Shown: piece by piece, positions 39,174-51,057 of the stretch
Numbering within the stretch: position 1 is the first letter of the stretch
How the letters are laid out: every line of letters begins with the position of its first letter
From: Methylorubrum salsuginis
Lineage (GTDB): Bacteria; Pseudomonadota; Alphaproteobacteria; Rhizobiales; Beijerinckiaceae
NCBI RefSeq assembly: GCF_900114375.1
Contig: NZ_FOSV01000003.1
Location: 62,001-126,000, forward strand
Length of the DNA: 64,000 nt
Direction of reading: 5' to 3'
Position numbers and translations under genes: made by a program
The notes under the pieces: generated by a model
The model's database searches: none
The model's input: only the letters and a program-made list of their open reading frames with translations
What the model was told of the DNA's origin: nothing

Positions 39174-39656
39174 TCAGCGGTCGAAGGCCGCCGGCGTCTT
39201 GGTGGCGGTCTCGATCCGCTCCAGGCAGGTCTCGCGGCTCGCCTCGCCGCCCTCGCAGGCGAGCACGTCGTTGAGCAGGATGCGGCCGATCTTGGGGCAG
39301 GACAGGCCGGCGAAGTCGAACAGGCGCACGACCGTCTTCTTCTCCTGCACGGGGCCGAGTTCGACGGCGAGGCGCTTCTGCGCGACGCCCTCGGTGTCGA
39401 AGGCGAACAGATCGACCTTGAGGGACTTCAGCGCCGGCCCGTGGCCGTTATCGACCAGCATGTAGGTGCGGCAGGCCTCGCCCGCGGGCTCGAGCCGGTT
39501 CAGCTCGATCTTGAGCGGCGCGCCCTTGGCACTGTCCTTGGCGGTTTCCCTGGCCGCGCCGTCCTGCGCGACGGCGCCCGTCATCGCCCAAGCTCCGGCC
39601 AGCACGATGCCCGCCACCACCGCGAATCCGCGCATCATTCCCCCGGCTGCCTGCAT
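39174..39656 (-). CDS. Exported hypothetical protein upstream of exbB
   Basis: About 160 aa. The N-terminus MQAAGGMMRGFAVVAGIVLA is a signal peptide ending about GAVAQ. The mature domain has four cysteines (EACRTYML, LSCPKIGR, LACEGG, ETCLER). ATG at 39656 has GGGAGG 13 bases upstream; ATG at 39638 or 39635 is possible. Same strand and just upstream of exbB, so probably co-transcribed and possibly linked to uptake. No family recognised. Confidence 0.62.
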   Translation of the reverse strand: MQAAGGMMRGFAVVAGIVLAGAWAMTGAVAQDGAARETAKDSAKGAPLKIELNRLEPAGEACRTYMLVDNGHGPALKSLKVDLFAFDTEGVAQKRLAVELGPVQEKKTVVRLFDFAGLSCPKIGRILLNDVLACEGGEASRETCLERIETATKTPAAFDR

Positions 39657-40160
39657 CACGACGATCGATCCTCCCTGCCGCGGTTCGGCGCGATGCCGGG
39701 CCGCGGGCCTCGATGGTGCCCGGAACGGGCGTGAAGTCTCCCGGAGCCCCACTGGCGGACCGGTCGCGGCGACGGTCCGCGCGGCGGTCCTGCGATGTCC
39801 GGATACGGCAATGCCCAGTCACGGCGCCCTCAGGCAGGGCACCGCGTCTATTCAGCCGGGTGCGTATCCGACAAACCGGCCCGGGATCAAGGCGACGACT
39901 GAATTTCAGAGCAATTCCAAACTGTTAATCGGCTCCGGCTTGGCCGCACGGAATTGCCGTTTCATCCTGACCATTCTTGCGCTTCGTTCCCGCATCGACG
40001 CAGTGAGACCGCCCCCGGCCCCGCTTCGGCCCGACCCTTGATCGACCCGGAACCGCTTTCCATATCAACGCTCAAGGGCGCTGCCGCAGGGCGGGCCCGA
40101 GACCGCGGGGTGCCGCCGGGATCGCGATCCCCAGGGCCCCGCCGGAGGTTCGAGTTGACG
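39657..40160. promoter_or_regulatory. Divergent intergenic region with candidate sigma-32 promoter for hsp20
   Basis: 504 bp between divergent genes, no convincing gene inside. CTTGATC (40037-40043) and CCATAT (40060-40065) are spaced like a heat-shock (RpoH) promoter and would give a leader of about 85 nt. The leader holds the perfect palindrome GGGATCGCGATCCC (40118-40131). The left part (about 39840-39990) is A/T-richer with TTCAGAGCAATTCC. Confidence 0.45.
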
Positions 40161-40592
40161 ATGACGCGGCCATCCCCGTTCGGGCACCCGTTCCTGCTCG
40201 GCTTCGACGAGATCGAGCAGGCGCTCGACCGCGTCGCGAAGGCCGGGAGCGACGGCTATCCGCCCTACAACATCGAGCGCGTGCCCCGCGGCGAGCGCGA
40301 GCCCGAGCGCCTGCGGATCACGCTGGCGGTGGCCGGCTTCACGCAGGACCAGCTCGATGTCTCGCTCGAAGAGAACCAGCTCGTCGTGCGCGGCCGGCAG
40401 ATCGACGACAAGTCGCGGCAATTCCTGCATCGCGGGATCGCGGCGCGTCAGTTCCAGCGGGCCTTTCTGCTCGCCGACGGCATGGAGGTGCTCGGCGCCG
40501 ACCTGTCGAACGGGCTCCTGTCGATCGACCTCGTCCGGCCGGAGCCGGAGCGGGTCGTGCGCAAGATCGCGATCTCTTCGCGGGAGGACTGA
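40161..40592 (+). CDS. Hsp20-family small heat shock protein
   Basis: 143-aa alpha-crystallin-type chaperone. The crystallin domain spans about residues 35-125 with ITLAVAGFTQDQLDVSLEEN, GRQIDD and FLLADGMEVLGADLSNGLL; YNIER and VVRKIAI frame it. ATG at 40161; TTG at 40155 has GGAGG at ideal six-base spacing and would add two residues. DUF1150 follows, a usual pairing in alphaproteobacteria. Likely heat-induced, given the promoter-like sequence upstream. Confidence 0.9.
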   Translation: MTRPSPFGHPFLLGFDEIEQALDRVAKAGSDGYPPYNIERVPRGEREPERLRITLAVAGFTQDQLDVSLEENQLVVRGRQIDDKSRQFLHRGIAARQFQRAFLLADGMEVLGADLSNGLLSIDLVRPEPERVVRKIAISSRED

Positions 40593-40700
40593 CGCGGCGA
40601 CGGACCGCAGCCGCGACGCGCGTCTCTTCACCACCGCCGGTTTGTGGCCGCCGATGCTCGGGACCATATCCGGTTCACGCTCTGCCTTTGGAGGGCAACC

Positions 40701-40973
40701 ATGAACGACCTGACCATCACGGAAGCGACCCCCGCCCCCGCCATCGATCCGGCCGAGTTCGCCGCGCTCGGCGAGGGCCATATCGCCTATGTCCGTCCGA
40801 TCCGCTCGGACGAGGTGCGCGCGCTGTTCCCGCAGGCGCCGGAGATGAGCCCCGGGCTCGATCTCTTCGCCCTGCTCTCGGCCTCGGGCGCGCCGATCAT
40901 GCTGACCGATTCGCGGGAAGTGGCCGTCGCGAACGCGATGGCGCATTCGCTCTACCCGGTCAGCCTGCACTGA
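40701..40973 (+). CDS. DUF1150-family protein
   Basis: 90-aa protein: AALGEGHIAYVRPIRSDEV and LFALLSASGAPIMLTDSREV are characteristic of DUF1150, a family of unknown function that regularly follows an Hsp20 gene. ATG at 40701 with GGAGG at good spacing. 108 bp after the hsp20 stop, so probably the same transcript. Confidence 0.85.
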   Translation: MNDLTITEATPAPAIDPAEFAALGEGHIAYVRPIRSDEVRALFPQAPEMSPGLDLFALLSASGAPIMLTDSREVAVANAMAHSLYPVSLH

Positions 40974-41007
40974 TTCTGTCTCAATTCGCACCGACGACCG
41001 TGCCTCC

Positions 41008-41031
41008 CCTCTCCCCGCAGGCGGGGAGAGG
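41008..41031. repeat. CCTCTCCCCGC hairpin, copy 3
   Basis: Arms 41008-41018 and 41021-41031 pair perfectly over 11 bases around AG. Lies between the convergent DUF1150 and oligopeptidase genes, so it could serve as a bidirectional 3' end. Confidence 0.7.
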
Positions 41032-41055
41032 TGAAAGCGCGGCTCCGCCTTCGCC

Positions 41056-43209
41056 CTATCGAGCCCCCGGCCCGGCCGCCTCCGCGGCCATCAGCGCGAA
41101 CGCGTAGATCAGCCCCACCTCTTCCAACCGGTCGAAGCGTCCGGCGGCGCCGCCATGGCCGGCTTCCATGTTGATGCGGCAGAGGATCGGCCCGCCCCCG
41201 GTCATCGTCGCGCGCAACCGCGCGACCCACTTGGCCGGCTCCCAATAGGTGACGCGCGGGTCGGTCAGCCCCCCGAGCGCCAGGATCGCCGGATAGCGTT
41301 TGGCCGCGACGTTGTCGTAGGGCGAGTAGGACAGGATCTTCTCGAACGCCGCCTCGCTCTCGGCCGGGTTGCCCCATTCGGGCCATTCCGGCGGGGTCAG
41401 CGGCAGGTCGGCGTCGAGCATGGTGTTGAGCACGTCGACGAAGGGCACGTCGGCGACGATTCCGGCGAACAGCTCCGGGGCGAGGTTGGCCGCCGCCCCC
41501 ATCAGCATCCCGCCCGCGCTGCCGCCATGCGCCACGATGCGCCCTTGCGAGGTGTAGCCCGCCTCGATGAGCGCCCGCCCGCAGGCGACGAAGTCCGAGA
41601 AGGTGTTGGGCTTCTTCTCGCGCTTGCCGTCGAGGTACCAGTTCCAGCCCTTCTCGGTGCCGCCCCGGACATGGGCGATGGCGTAGACGAAGCCGCGATC
41701 GACCAAGCTGAACAGGTTGGTGCGGAAGGAGGCCGGCATCAGCGTGCCGTAGGAGCCGTAACCGTAGAGCAGCAGCGGCGCCGAGCCGTCGAGGGGCAGA
41801 TCGCGGCGATGGATCAGCGAGACCGGAACGGTCTCGCCGTCGGGGGCCGTGGCGAACAGGCGGCGGGTGACGTAGTCGGCGGGTTCGTGGCCGCTCGGCA
41901 CGCTCTGGCGCTTGCGCAGGATGCGGGCGCGGGTGACGCAATCGTAGTCGTAGGTCTCCGACGGCGTCGTCATTGACGAATAGACGAAGCGGATGCGGTT
42001 GGTCTCGAACTCGTAGCCCGGCAGGAGACCGAGGGAATAGGCCTCCTCGGCGAACGAGACCGTGTGCTCCTCGCCCTTCAGGTCGCGCACGACGATGCGC
42101 GGCAGGGCGTTCTCCAGTTCGAGCCGCACGAGGTGATTCCCGAGCACGTGCAGGTGCCGGATCATCACGCCGGGGCGGTAGGGCACCGCATCGACCCAGT
42201 TGGCGCGGGCCGGCGCGTCCAGCGGGCAGGTGACGATCTTGAAATCGACCGCCCCGTCGGCGTTCGTCAGGATGACGAGATACGAGCCCCAGTGCTCGAC
42301 CGAGTAGATCAGGCGCGGTTCGCGCGGCGAAACGACGGTGAGCGGGCCCTCGTCCTGGGCGCGGTCGAGGAGATGGACTTCCGCGGTCTCGTGGTCGCTC
42401 GCCGTCACGGTCAGGTAGGTGCCGGACTGGGTGCGGCCGATATTGACGAAGAAGCCGGCATCCGCCTCCTCGTAGACCACACGATCCTCCGCCTGCGGGG
42501 TGCCGAGGCGGTGGCGCATGACCCGGGCCGGGCGGTGGTTCTCGTCGAGGGCGACGTAGAAGAAGGCGGTGCCGGAAGCGTTCCACACCACGTCGCCGGC
42601 GGTGTTCTCGATCCGCTCGTCGCGGTCGGTGCCGGTGTCGAGGTCGCGGACCCGGATGGTGTGAAGTTCCGAACCCTTGGTGTCGGCGCCCCAGGCGAGC
42701 AGGCGGTGATCGTCGGAATGGGCCGCGCCCGCGATCTCGAAGAAGGCGAGCCCCTCCCCTTCCCGGTCGCCGTCGAGCAGGATCTCCTCCCCGGTCTCGG
42801 CATCGCCCGCCTCTTCGGCGATGCGGTGGACCGTGCGCGGACGGCGGCAGACCAGCGGGTGCTGCCCGCCCTCGCGGTGGCGGGTGTAGTAGGCGAACGG
42901 TCCGTCGGGATCGGGGACTGAGCCGTCATCCTCGCGGATGCGCCCGCGCATCTCCGCCACCAGCGTCCTGCGCAGGTCGTCCGCCTCCCCCAAAGCCGCC
43001 GCCGCATAGGCGTTCTCGGCCTCCAGAGTGGCGCGGATGTCGGCGGGCAGCGCAGCCGGGTCCTTCAGCACCTCGCGCCAGTTCGGCGCCTTGAGCCACG
43101 CGAACGGGTCCTCGATCCGCCGGCCGTGGACCGTGAAGACATGGGGACGCGCGTCCGCCGCCGGGGCGGCGGCGGGCAGGGTGAAGGCGGGGGGGCGGAC
43201 AGAGGTCAT
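41056..43209 (-). CDS. ptrB: Oligopeptidase B (S9 family serine peptidase)
   Basis: 717-aa prolyl-oligopeptidase-family enzyme cleaving short peptides after basic residues. The N-terminal half is a beta-propeller (about 60-420). The catalytic domain shows LLLYGYGSYG, AHVRGGTEKGWNWYLDGK, the nucleophile in AHGGSAGGML, DVPFVDVLNTM, and the catalytic His in EAGHGGAAGR. ATG at 43209 is used; an ATG 30 codons upstream adds a low-complexity leader. Cytoplasmic. Confidence 0.93.
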   Translation of the reverse strand: MTSVRPPAFTLPAAAPAADARPHVFTVHGRRIEDPFAWLKAPNWREVLKDPAALPADIRATLEAENAYAAAALGEADDLRRTLVAEMRGRIREDDGSVPDPDGPFAYYTRHREGGQHPLVCRRPRTVHRIAEEAGDAETGEEILLDGDREGEGLAFFEIAGAAHSDDHRLLAWGADTKGSELHTIRVRDLDTGTDRDERIENTAGDVVWNASGTAFFYVALDENHRPARVMRHRLGTPQAEDRVVYEEADAGFFVNIGRTQSGTYLTVTASDHETAEVHLLDRAQDEGPLTVVSPREPRLIYSVEHWGSYLVILTNADGAVDFKIVTCPLDAPARANWVDAVPYRPGVMIRHLHVLGNHLVRLELENALPRIVVRDLKGEEHTVSFAEEAYSLGLLPGYEFETNRIRFVYSSMTTPSETYDYDCVTRARILRKRQSVPSGHEPADYVTRRLFATAPDGETVPVSLIHRRDLPLDGSAPLLLYGYGSYGTLMPASFRTNLFSLVDRGFVYAIAHVRGGTEKGWNWYLDGKREKKPNTFSDFVACGRALIEAGYTSQGRIVAHGGSAGGMLMGAAANLAPELFAGIVADVPFVDVLNTMLDADLPLTPPEWPEWGNPAESEAAFEKILSYSPYDNVAAKRYPAILALGGLTDPRVTYWEPAKWVARLRATMTGGGPILCRINMEAGHGGAAGRFDRLEEVGLIYAFALMAAEAAGPGAR

Positions 43210-43642
43210 GGCCGGGGCTCCAGCGTCGTTTGCGCCGGATGTGCCGCGTGAGCGGCCCGCCCGCAAGGCGCCAGCGGTCGCGGGGCATGCGCGGGGCACG
43301 AACGGGACAAATCGGTAATGATCGGCGCGCGGGCAAGGAAGCGGACAAGGAAACCGAATCGCGCGGGCGGCCGTGAATGCCGATGAACCGCAGCGCTCGC
43401 CCCACCATGACGGTGTTGAGGAAACTACGGGCAGGACACGTCCTGCATACCCGCTCTGTCTTGCAGGCCTAATCTGGATGATCTAGGTAGAGGGCGTGAT
43501 TGCTGGGGGCGTCACACTCAACCGATAACGTGCGGGCCGCGCGCGCTGAGCCGCCCAATCCTGCTCGATCCGCGCGTCGCTCCTTGCAGAGCCGAGCGCT
43601 GGACCGTGTGCGGGGCACCGCATCAAGGGACAGTATCGAATC
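43210..43642. promoter_or_regulatory. 433-bp intergenic region upstream of mucR
   Basis: No gene seen. It carries the palindrome GCAGGACACGTCCTGC (43431-43446, 7-base arms) followed by a moderately A/T-rich stretch (43465-43510). As the presumed promoter of mucR it may include autoregulatory sites, but none is recognised with certainty. Confidence 0.4.
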
Positions 43643-44080
43643 ATGAACGAAACCGAGACGCCGGTCGACTACGTCGTCCTCACCGCCGACATCGTCGCTG
43701 CCTACGTCACCAAGAACCCCGTGCCGGCGGGCGAACTCGGCCACCTGATCGGAGCCGTCCACGGCGCCCTGCTCCAGGTCGGCACCGGCCGCGTCGCTCC
43801 GAAGGCGGAGCCGACCGAGCCGCAGCAGCCGGCCGTGCCGATCAAGAAGTCGATCCAGCCCGACTACATCGTGTGTCTGGAGGACGGGCGCACCTTCAAG
43901 TCCCTCAAGCGGCATCTACGCGCGAAGTACAACCTCTCGCCCGAGCAGTACCGCGCCAAGTGGGGCCTGCCGCCCGAATATCCGATGGTCGCCCCGAACT
44001 ACGCCAAGGCCCGCTCCGACCTCGCCAAGGCGATCGGTCTCGGCCAGCCCCGTCCGGGCAATTACGACGAAGCCGCCTGA
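43643..44080 (+). CDS. mucR: MucR/Ros-family global regulator
   Basis: 145-aa DNA-binding protein. The conserved core is YIVCLEDGRTFKSLKRHLRA (about residues 76-95) then LSPEQYRAKWGLPPEYPMVA. In Ros/MucR zinc fingers the ligands are Cys-X2-Cys/Asp and two His; here Cys and Asp (CLED) and one His (KRHL) are present but the second His position reads Lys, so metal binding may be altered. MucR proteins silence surface polysaccharide, motility and virulence genes at AT-rich sites. AGGGA precedes the ATG. A strong terminator follows. Confidence 0.9.
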   Translation: MNETETPVDYVVLTADIVAAYVTKNPVPAGELGHLIGAVHGALLQVGTGRVAPKAEPTEPQQPAVPIKKSIQPDYIVCLEDGRTFKSLKRHLRAKYNLSPEQYRAKWGLPPEYPMVAPNYAKARSDLAKAIGLGQPRPGNYDEAA

Positions 44081-44123
44081 GGCGCTTCGCGGCCCCGGCC
44101 GCCGTAGCTTCGCAGCCTGTGGA

Positions 44124-44162
44124 AAAGCCCGCCGTCCCGCTTTCCGGGACGGCGGGCTTTTT
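44124..44162 (+). terminator. Rho-independent terminator of mucR
   Basis: A 16-base perfect stem, AAAGCCCGCCGTCCCG (44124-44139) with CGGGACGGCGGGCTTT (44145-44160), loop CTTTC, followed by TT. The A/T ends provide a bidirectional-looking A-run and T-run. This is the clearest terminator in the window. Confidence 0.93.
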
Positions 44163-44555
44163 CGTGATCGGGGACCGTCGAATCAAGTTATCAACAGGCA
44201 AGTCCGGTGCGCCCAGCCCCCGCCACCGGCGCCGAACCCCCATCGCCTATTCCGGCTCGGCGCTGTCCCGACCTTTTCGTGCGTCTGGGTGGGTTCGAAT
44301 CTCGTCCGCTGAAGTCGGCACGGGTTCGTCGCGAAGAAGGCGCGGCGGAACGAGAGATGGTGGTCGCGATCCGATCCTGCGCCAACGGATGCGGTTCGCG
44401 TGCCGAAAGTGGCCAAGCCGACCGAAAGTCAGTGCCAACCTGAGGTTAATTTTAGCAGCGTAACGCTGCAACCTCAGGACGCACAATCGGACTGTCAAGG
44501 CTTGTTTTAGGATGATTGTCCTTTAGCCTGAGGGCCTCGGCGGCTTTTAGGGGGC
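44163..44555. promoter_or_regulatory. Intergenic region with nested inverted repeat upstream of DUF6456 gene
   Basis: No gene seen in 393 bp. At 44439-44478, CCTGAGGTT and AACCTCAGG (9-base arms) enclose GCAGCGT-A-ACGCTGC (44455-44469, 7-base arms) with TAATTTTA between them on the left. A/T-rich sequence follows (44490-44525). CCTGAGG recurs at 44529-44535. Likely operator or leader hairpin for the DUF6456 gene. Confidence 0.5.
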
Positions 44556-45413
44556 ATGATGTCAAAGGAACAAAACAAGAACAATCGAGGCCGTGATGCG
44601 GCGGGCGGCGGATTAGGCCGCGAGGCGGAACGGCTTCTGGCGGCGCTCGCGGCCGAGGGGGCCTATGCCTTCCCGGACCCGTCGGCGCCCGACACGCTGA
44701 TCGTCCGCGGCGGCGGACGCGGGGTCTCCCTCGGGGGCGGGCGCTTTCCCGCGCGGGCCGGCGAGGCCCTGGTGGCCGCCGATCTCGCGGCCCGGGACGA
44801 CGGGCGCCGCAACCGCCTCGTCATCGGCGCGGCCGGACGCGCCCGGCTGCGGCGGGCGATGGAGCCGCGGGACGAAGCCTTCCGGATGCAGCATCTCGAT
44901 CCGGTGCCGGAGGGGAGCGGAGCGGAGGCCCGCCTGCGCGACGCCTCCGAGAGCCCGCTTGCCTGGATGGCGCGGCGGCGCGGGCGCGACGGCGAGCCGA
45001 TGATCGACGCGGCGGCCTTCGCGGCGGGCGAGCGCCTGCGCCACGACCTCGCCGCGGCCCAGATGCTGCCGAGCGTCACCGCCGACTGGACGGCCCAGCG
45101 CGTCGATGGCGGGGGCCCGCGCGATCCGTCCGCCGCCACCGACCGGACGGTGGCGGCGCGCCAACGGGTCGATCAGGCGCTCGCGGCGGTCGGCTTCGAC
45201 CTGTCGGGCCTGCTGATCGACCTGTGCGGCTTCCTGAAAGGTCTGGAACGGATCGAATCCGAGCGCAAATGGCCGGCCCGCTCGGCCAAGGTGGTGGCCC
45301 GCATCGCCCTGGGGCGGCTGGCCGAGCATTACGGGATCGAGCCGGAGGCGCGCGGGCCGGAGCGGGGCCGGACGCGGTTGTGGCGGGCGGGGGGCGACGG
45401 CGCGGCTCGCTGA
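44556..45413 (+). CDS. DUF6456-domain protein
   Basis: 285-aa protein. N-terminus hydrophilic; residues about 20-110 resemble a DNA-binding regulator domain ([32 protein letters not shown]). The C-terminal DUF6456 part has [42 protein letters not shown] and [19 protein letters not shown]. Start could be ATG 44556 or 44559. Lies downstream of mucR, a recurrent neighbourhood in alphaproteobacteria. Likely a regulator, unproven. Confidence 0.75.
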   Translation: MMSKEQNKNNRGRDAAGGGLGREAERLLAALAAEGAYAFPDPSAPDTLIVRGGGRGVSLGGGRFPARAGEALVAADLAARDDGRRNRLVIGAAGRARLRRAMEPRDEAFRMQHLDPVPEGSGAEARLRDASESPLAWMARRRGRDGEPMIDAAAFAAGERLRHDLAAAQMLPSVTADWTAQRVDGGGPRDPSAATDRTVAARQRVDQALAAVGFDLSGLLIDLCGFLKGLERIESERKWPARSAKVVARIALGRLAEHYGIEPEARGPERGRTRLWRAGGDGAAR

Positions 45414-45418
45414 AGCAT

Positions 45419-45470
45419 CGTGCCGAAAGGTGGCTTCCGGCTTTCAAAAAAGATGATGCGGCGCAGAAAC
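45419..45470. repeat. Dispersed CGGCTTTC repeat, single copy
   Basis: GTGCCGAAAGGTGGCTTCCG, GCTTTC and GATGATGCGGCGCAG match the reverse complement of the 61-bp tandem unit at 10981 with few differences. Located just after the DUF6456 stop. Confidence 0.7.
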
Positions 45471-45576
45471 TTATAGCATCGCCTCGAGGGGATGGGGCGC
45501 GAACCGGAGGACGCGGCGCATCCCCATCCCCGTCAGGCGGAGAGCGGGACCGGCAGCGCTTCTCGGCGAGGAAGGT

Positions 45577-46002
45577 CTACGCCGCCACCAGCCGCCCGGC
45601 CTCGCGGTGGATCCGCTCCACCATCGACCGCACGCCGTTAGAGCGCTTCGACGTGATGTGGGCGCCGAAATCGAGGCGCTTGAGCAGGTCGAAACCGTCG
45701 GCCTTCAGGGCCTCTTCGGGCGTGCGGCCGCTGTAGAGGGCGACCATCAGGGCGACGAAGCCCTTGACGATATGGCTGTCGCTGTCGCCCGCCAGCGCGA
45801 GGCGGGGGGGCTCGGCCCCCTTGTCGAGGGCGATGTCGAGCCAGACCTGACTCTCGCAGCCATGGACGCGGTTGCCCTCGACATGGCTTTCCGCCGGGAG
45901 CGCGGGCAGCGTCTTGCCGAGTTCGATCACGTACTCGTAGCGGTCCATCGGATCGTCGAGGATCTCGAAATTCTCGATGATCGTGTCGAGGTTCGGCAGC
46001 AT
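45577..46002 (-). CDS. sufE: SufE sulfur acceptor protein
   Basis: 141-aa cysteine-desulfurase partner that accepts persulfide sulfur for Fe-S cluster assembly by the Suf system. The acceptor Cys49 lies in VHGCESQVW; NFEILDDPMDRYEYVIELG and GKTLPAL at the front and GFVALMVALYSGRTPEE are typical. ATG at 46002. No other suf genes here. Confidence 0.93.
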   Translation of the reverse strand: MLPNLDTIIENFEILDDPMDRYEYVIELGKTLPALPAESHVEGNRVHGCESQVWLDIALDKGAEPPRLALAGDSDSHIVKGFVALMVALYSGRTPEEALKADGFDLLKRLDFGAHITSKRSNGVRSMVERIHREAGRLVAA

Positions 46003-46059
46003 GGCTCACGGACACAGCGAAGGGACGGGCCCGATATAGGGGCAGTGGGGGCGGGAGCA

Positions 46060-46100
46060 TAGGGCATCATGCCGTATCGCGTATTCGGCACGATGCCCTA
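46060..46100. terminator. 15-base-arm hairpin between kinase gene and sufE
   Basis: TAGGGCATCATGCCG (46060-46074) pairs with CGGCACGATGCCCTA (46086-46100) with one mismatch and an 11-base loop. It lies downstream of the PAS kinase gene and is flanked by a copy of the dispersed repeat. Could end the kinase transcript; no T-run. Confidence 0.55.
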
Positions 46101-46106
46101 ACCTGT

Positions 46107-46165
46107 TGTGACGCATCGGCTTCTACCGAAAGCCGGCCCAGCCCCTTCGGACAGAGGCTCTCGCG
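46107..46165. repeat. Dispersed CGGCTT repeat, single copy
   Basis: GTGACGCATCGGCTTCTACC, GAAAGCCGGCCC and CCCTTCGGACAGAGGCTCTC match the 61-bp tandem unit (10981) in the same orientation. It ends four bases before the stop codon of the PAS kinase gene. Confidence 0.75.
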
Positions 46166-46168
46166 GCG

Positions 46169-47224
46169 TCAGGGCACCGCCGGCGGCACATAGGGCCGGG
46201 CCTCGGGAAGCTGGAGCAGCAGCGGATCGGCGCTCGTGGCGGTGCCGCTGACCGCGATCTCGGCCTGGGCGGCGTAGGCCGCGATCAGCCGGGGGCCGAG
46301 CATCGGCACGCCGGGCTTGCCCGCCGCCGCCGCCTCGCCGCTGCCGGAGACGACCGACAGGCGCACCGGCGCACCGGCGGCCGCATCGATCCGGATGGCG
46401 ATGACGCAACTGACCGTCTCGGCGGTGGCGTCGAGGCATTCGGCGACGACCTCGGCCACGATCATGCCCAGCGCGTTGGCGGTGCGCGGTTCGACGAGGC
46501 TGGTGCCGGCGCCCTCGACGCTGACGCCGATGCGGCCGGGCCGGCGCAGGTTGCCGAGGCCGGACGCGAGGCGGCGCAGATAGTCCTGAAGGTCGATCGA
46601 GGCGATGTGCGGCGCCTCGTGCAGGTGCTGCTGCACCAGCGCGATCGCCCGCACCCGCTGGCCGAGCGCGTCGAAGCTGCCGCGGCAGGTTTCGGGCGCG
46701 GCGCGGCCGTAGAGGCCGATCAGGCTCACCATCACCTGAAGGTTGTTGCGCACCCGGTGATAGATCTCGGCGAGCAGCGTCTCCTTCTCGACCAGCGCGC
46801 GCGCGGATTCCTCCTCGGCGCTCTTGCGGTCGGTGATGTCGAAGCACGAGCCGAGATAGCCGTGGAAGGTCCCGTTCTCCTGAAGCGGGCGGCCGCTATC
46901 GAGCAGCCAGCGATAGGCGCCGTCGTGGCGGCGCAGGCGGTACTCGATGGTGAAGGGCTCCTGCGCCGCGAACGCCGCCGCGACGATGCGGGCATGGCGC
47001 TCGAAATCGTCCGGATGCAGGCCGCGGCGCCAGTCGTTCTCCAACTCCTCGTCGAGGGAGCGGCCGGTGAACTGCAGCCAGCATTCGTTGTGGTAGACGG
47101 TCTGCCCGGCATGATCCGTGCGCCACATCATCAGCGGCACGTGGTCGGCGAAACGCCGGAAGCCGTCGCCGAGATCGAACGGCCCCGTCCCTCCCCCCGT
47201 CCCCGCTGGAATCTCCGCTGCCAT
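46169..47224 (-). CDS. PAS-HisKA_2 histidine kinase with degenerate ATPase domain
   Basis: 351-aa soluble kinase-like protein. PAS domain at about 20-132 (DHVPLMMWRTDHAGQTVYHN, YRWLLDSGRPLQENG, GSCFDITDRK). The HisKA_2 box has the phospho-acceptor His156 in LLAEIYHRVRNNLQ. The ATPase part (about 246-345) lacks the usual N-box Asn (it reads IVAEVVAECLDATAE) and the Asp of the G1 box (VVSGSGEA), so ATP binding looks impaired. ATG at 47224; an ATG at 47326 would add 34 basic residues. Follows the giant hybrid kinase on the same strand. Confidence 0.8.
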   Translation of the reverse strand: MAAEIPAGTGGGTGPFDLGDGFRRFADHVPLMMWRTDHAGQTVYHNECWLQFTGRSLDEELENDWRRGLHPDDFERHARIVAAAFAAQEPFTIEYRLRRHDGAYRWLLDSGRPLQENGTFHGYLGSCFDITDRKSAEEESARALVEKETLLAEIYHRVRNNLQVMVSLIGLYGRAAPETCRGSFDALGQRVRAIALVQQHLHEAPHIASIDLQDYLRRLASGLGNLRRPGRIGVSVEGAGTSLVEPRTANALGMIVAEVVAECLDATAETVSCVIAIRIDAAAGAPVRLSVVSGSGEAAAAGKPGVPMLGPRLIAAYAAQAEIAVSGTATSADPLLLQLPEARPYVPPAVP

Positions 47225-47400
47225 ACGCTGTGTGTTCGCTCTGACTCGACGCCTCGAACGCGCCGTTTCCACGGATGATGCGCCGGTCAACGTACGCGGA
47301 AAGGGGCCGTTCCGGCTTGTCCACATGTCGACTTAAACGACGCGGCCGAGCGCGCTTGCCAGAATAGCCCGCTCGGGCGGTTTGGCAGAGCGGCCGAGCT

Positions 47401-51057
<3,657 letters not shown>

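Noticed and set aside
44285..44310. GGTTCGAATCTCGTCC looks like a tRNA T-loop
   Set aside because: The five-base T-stem does not pair and no acceptor, D or anticodon arms surround it, so it is not a tRNA gene.
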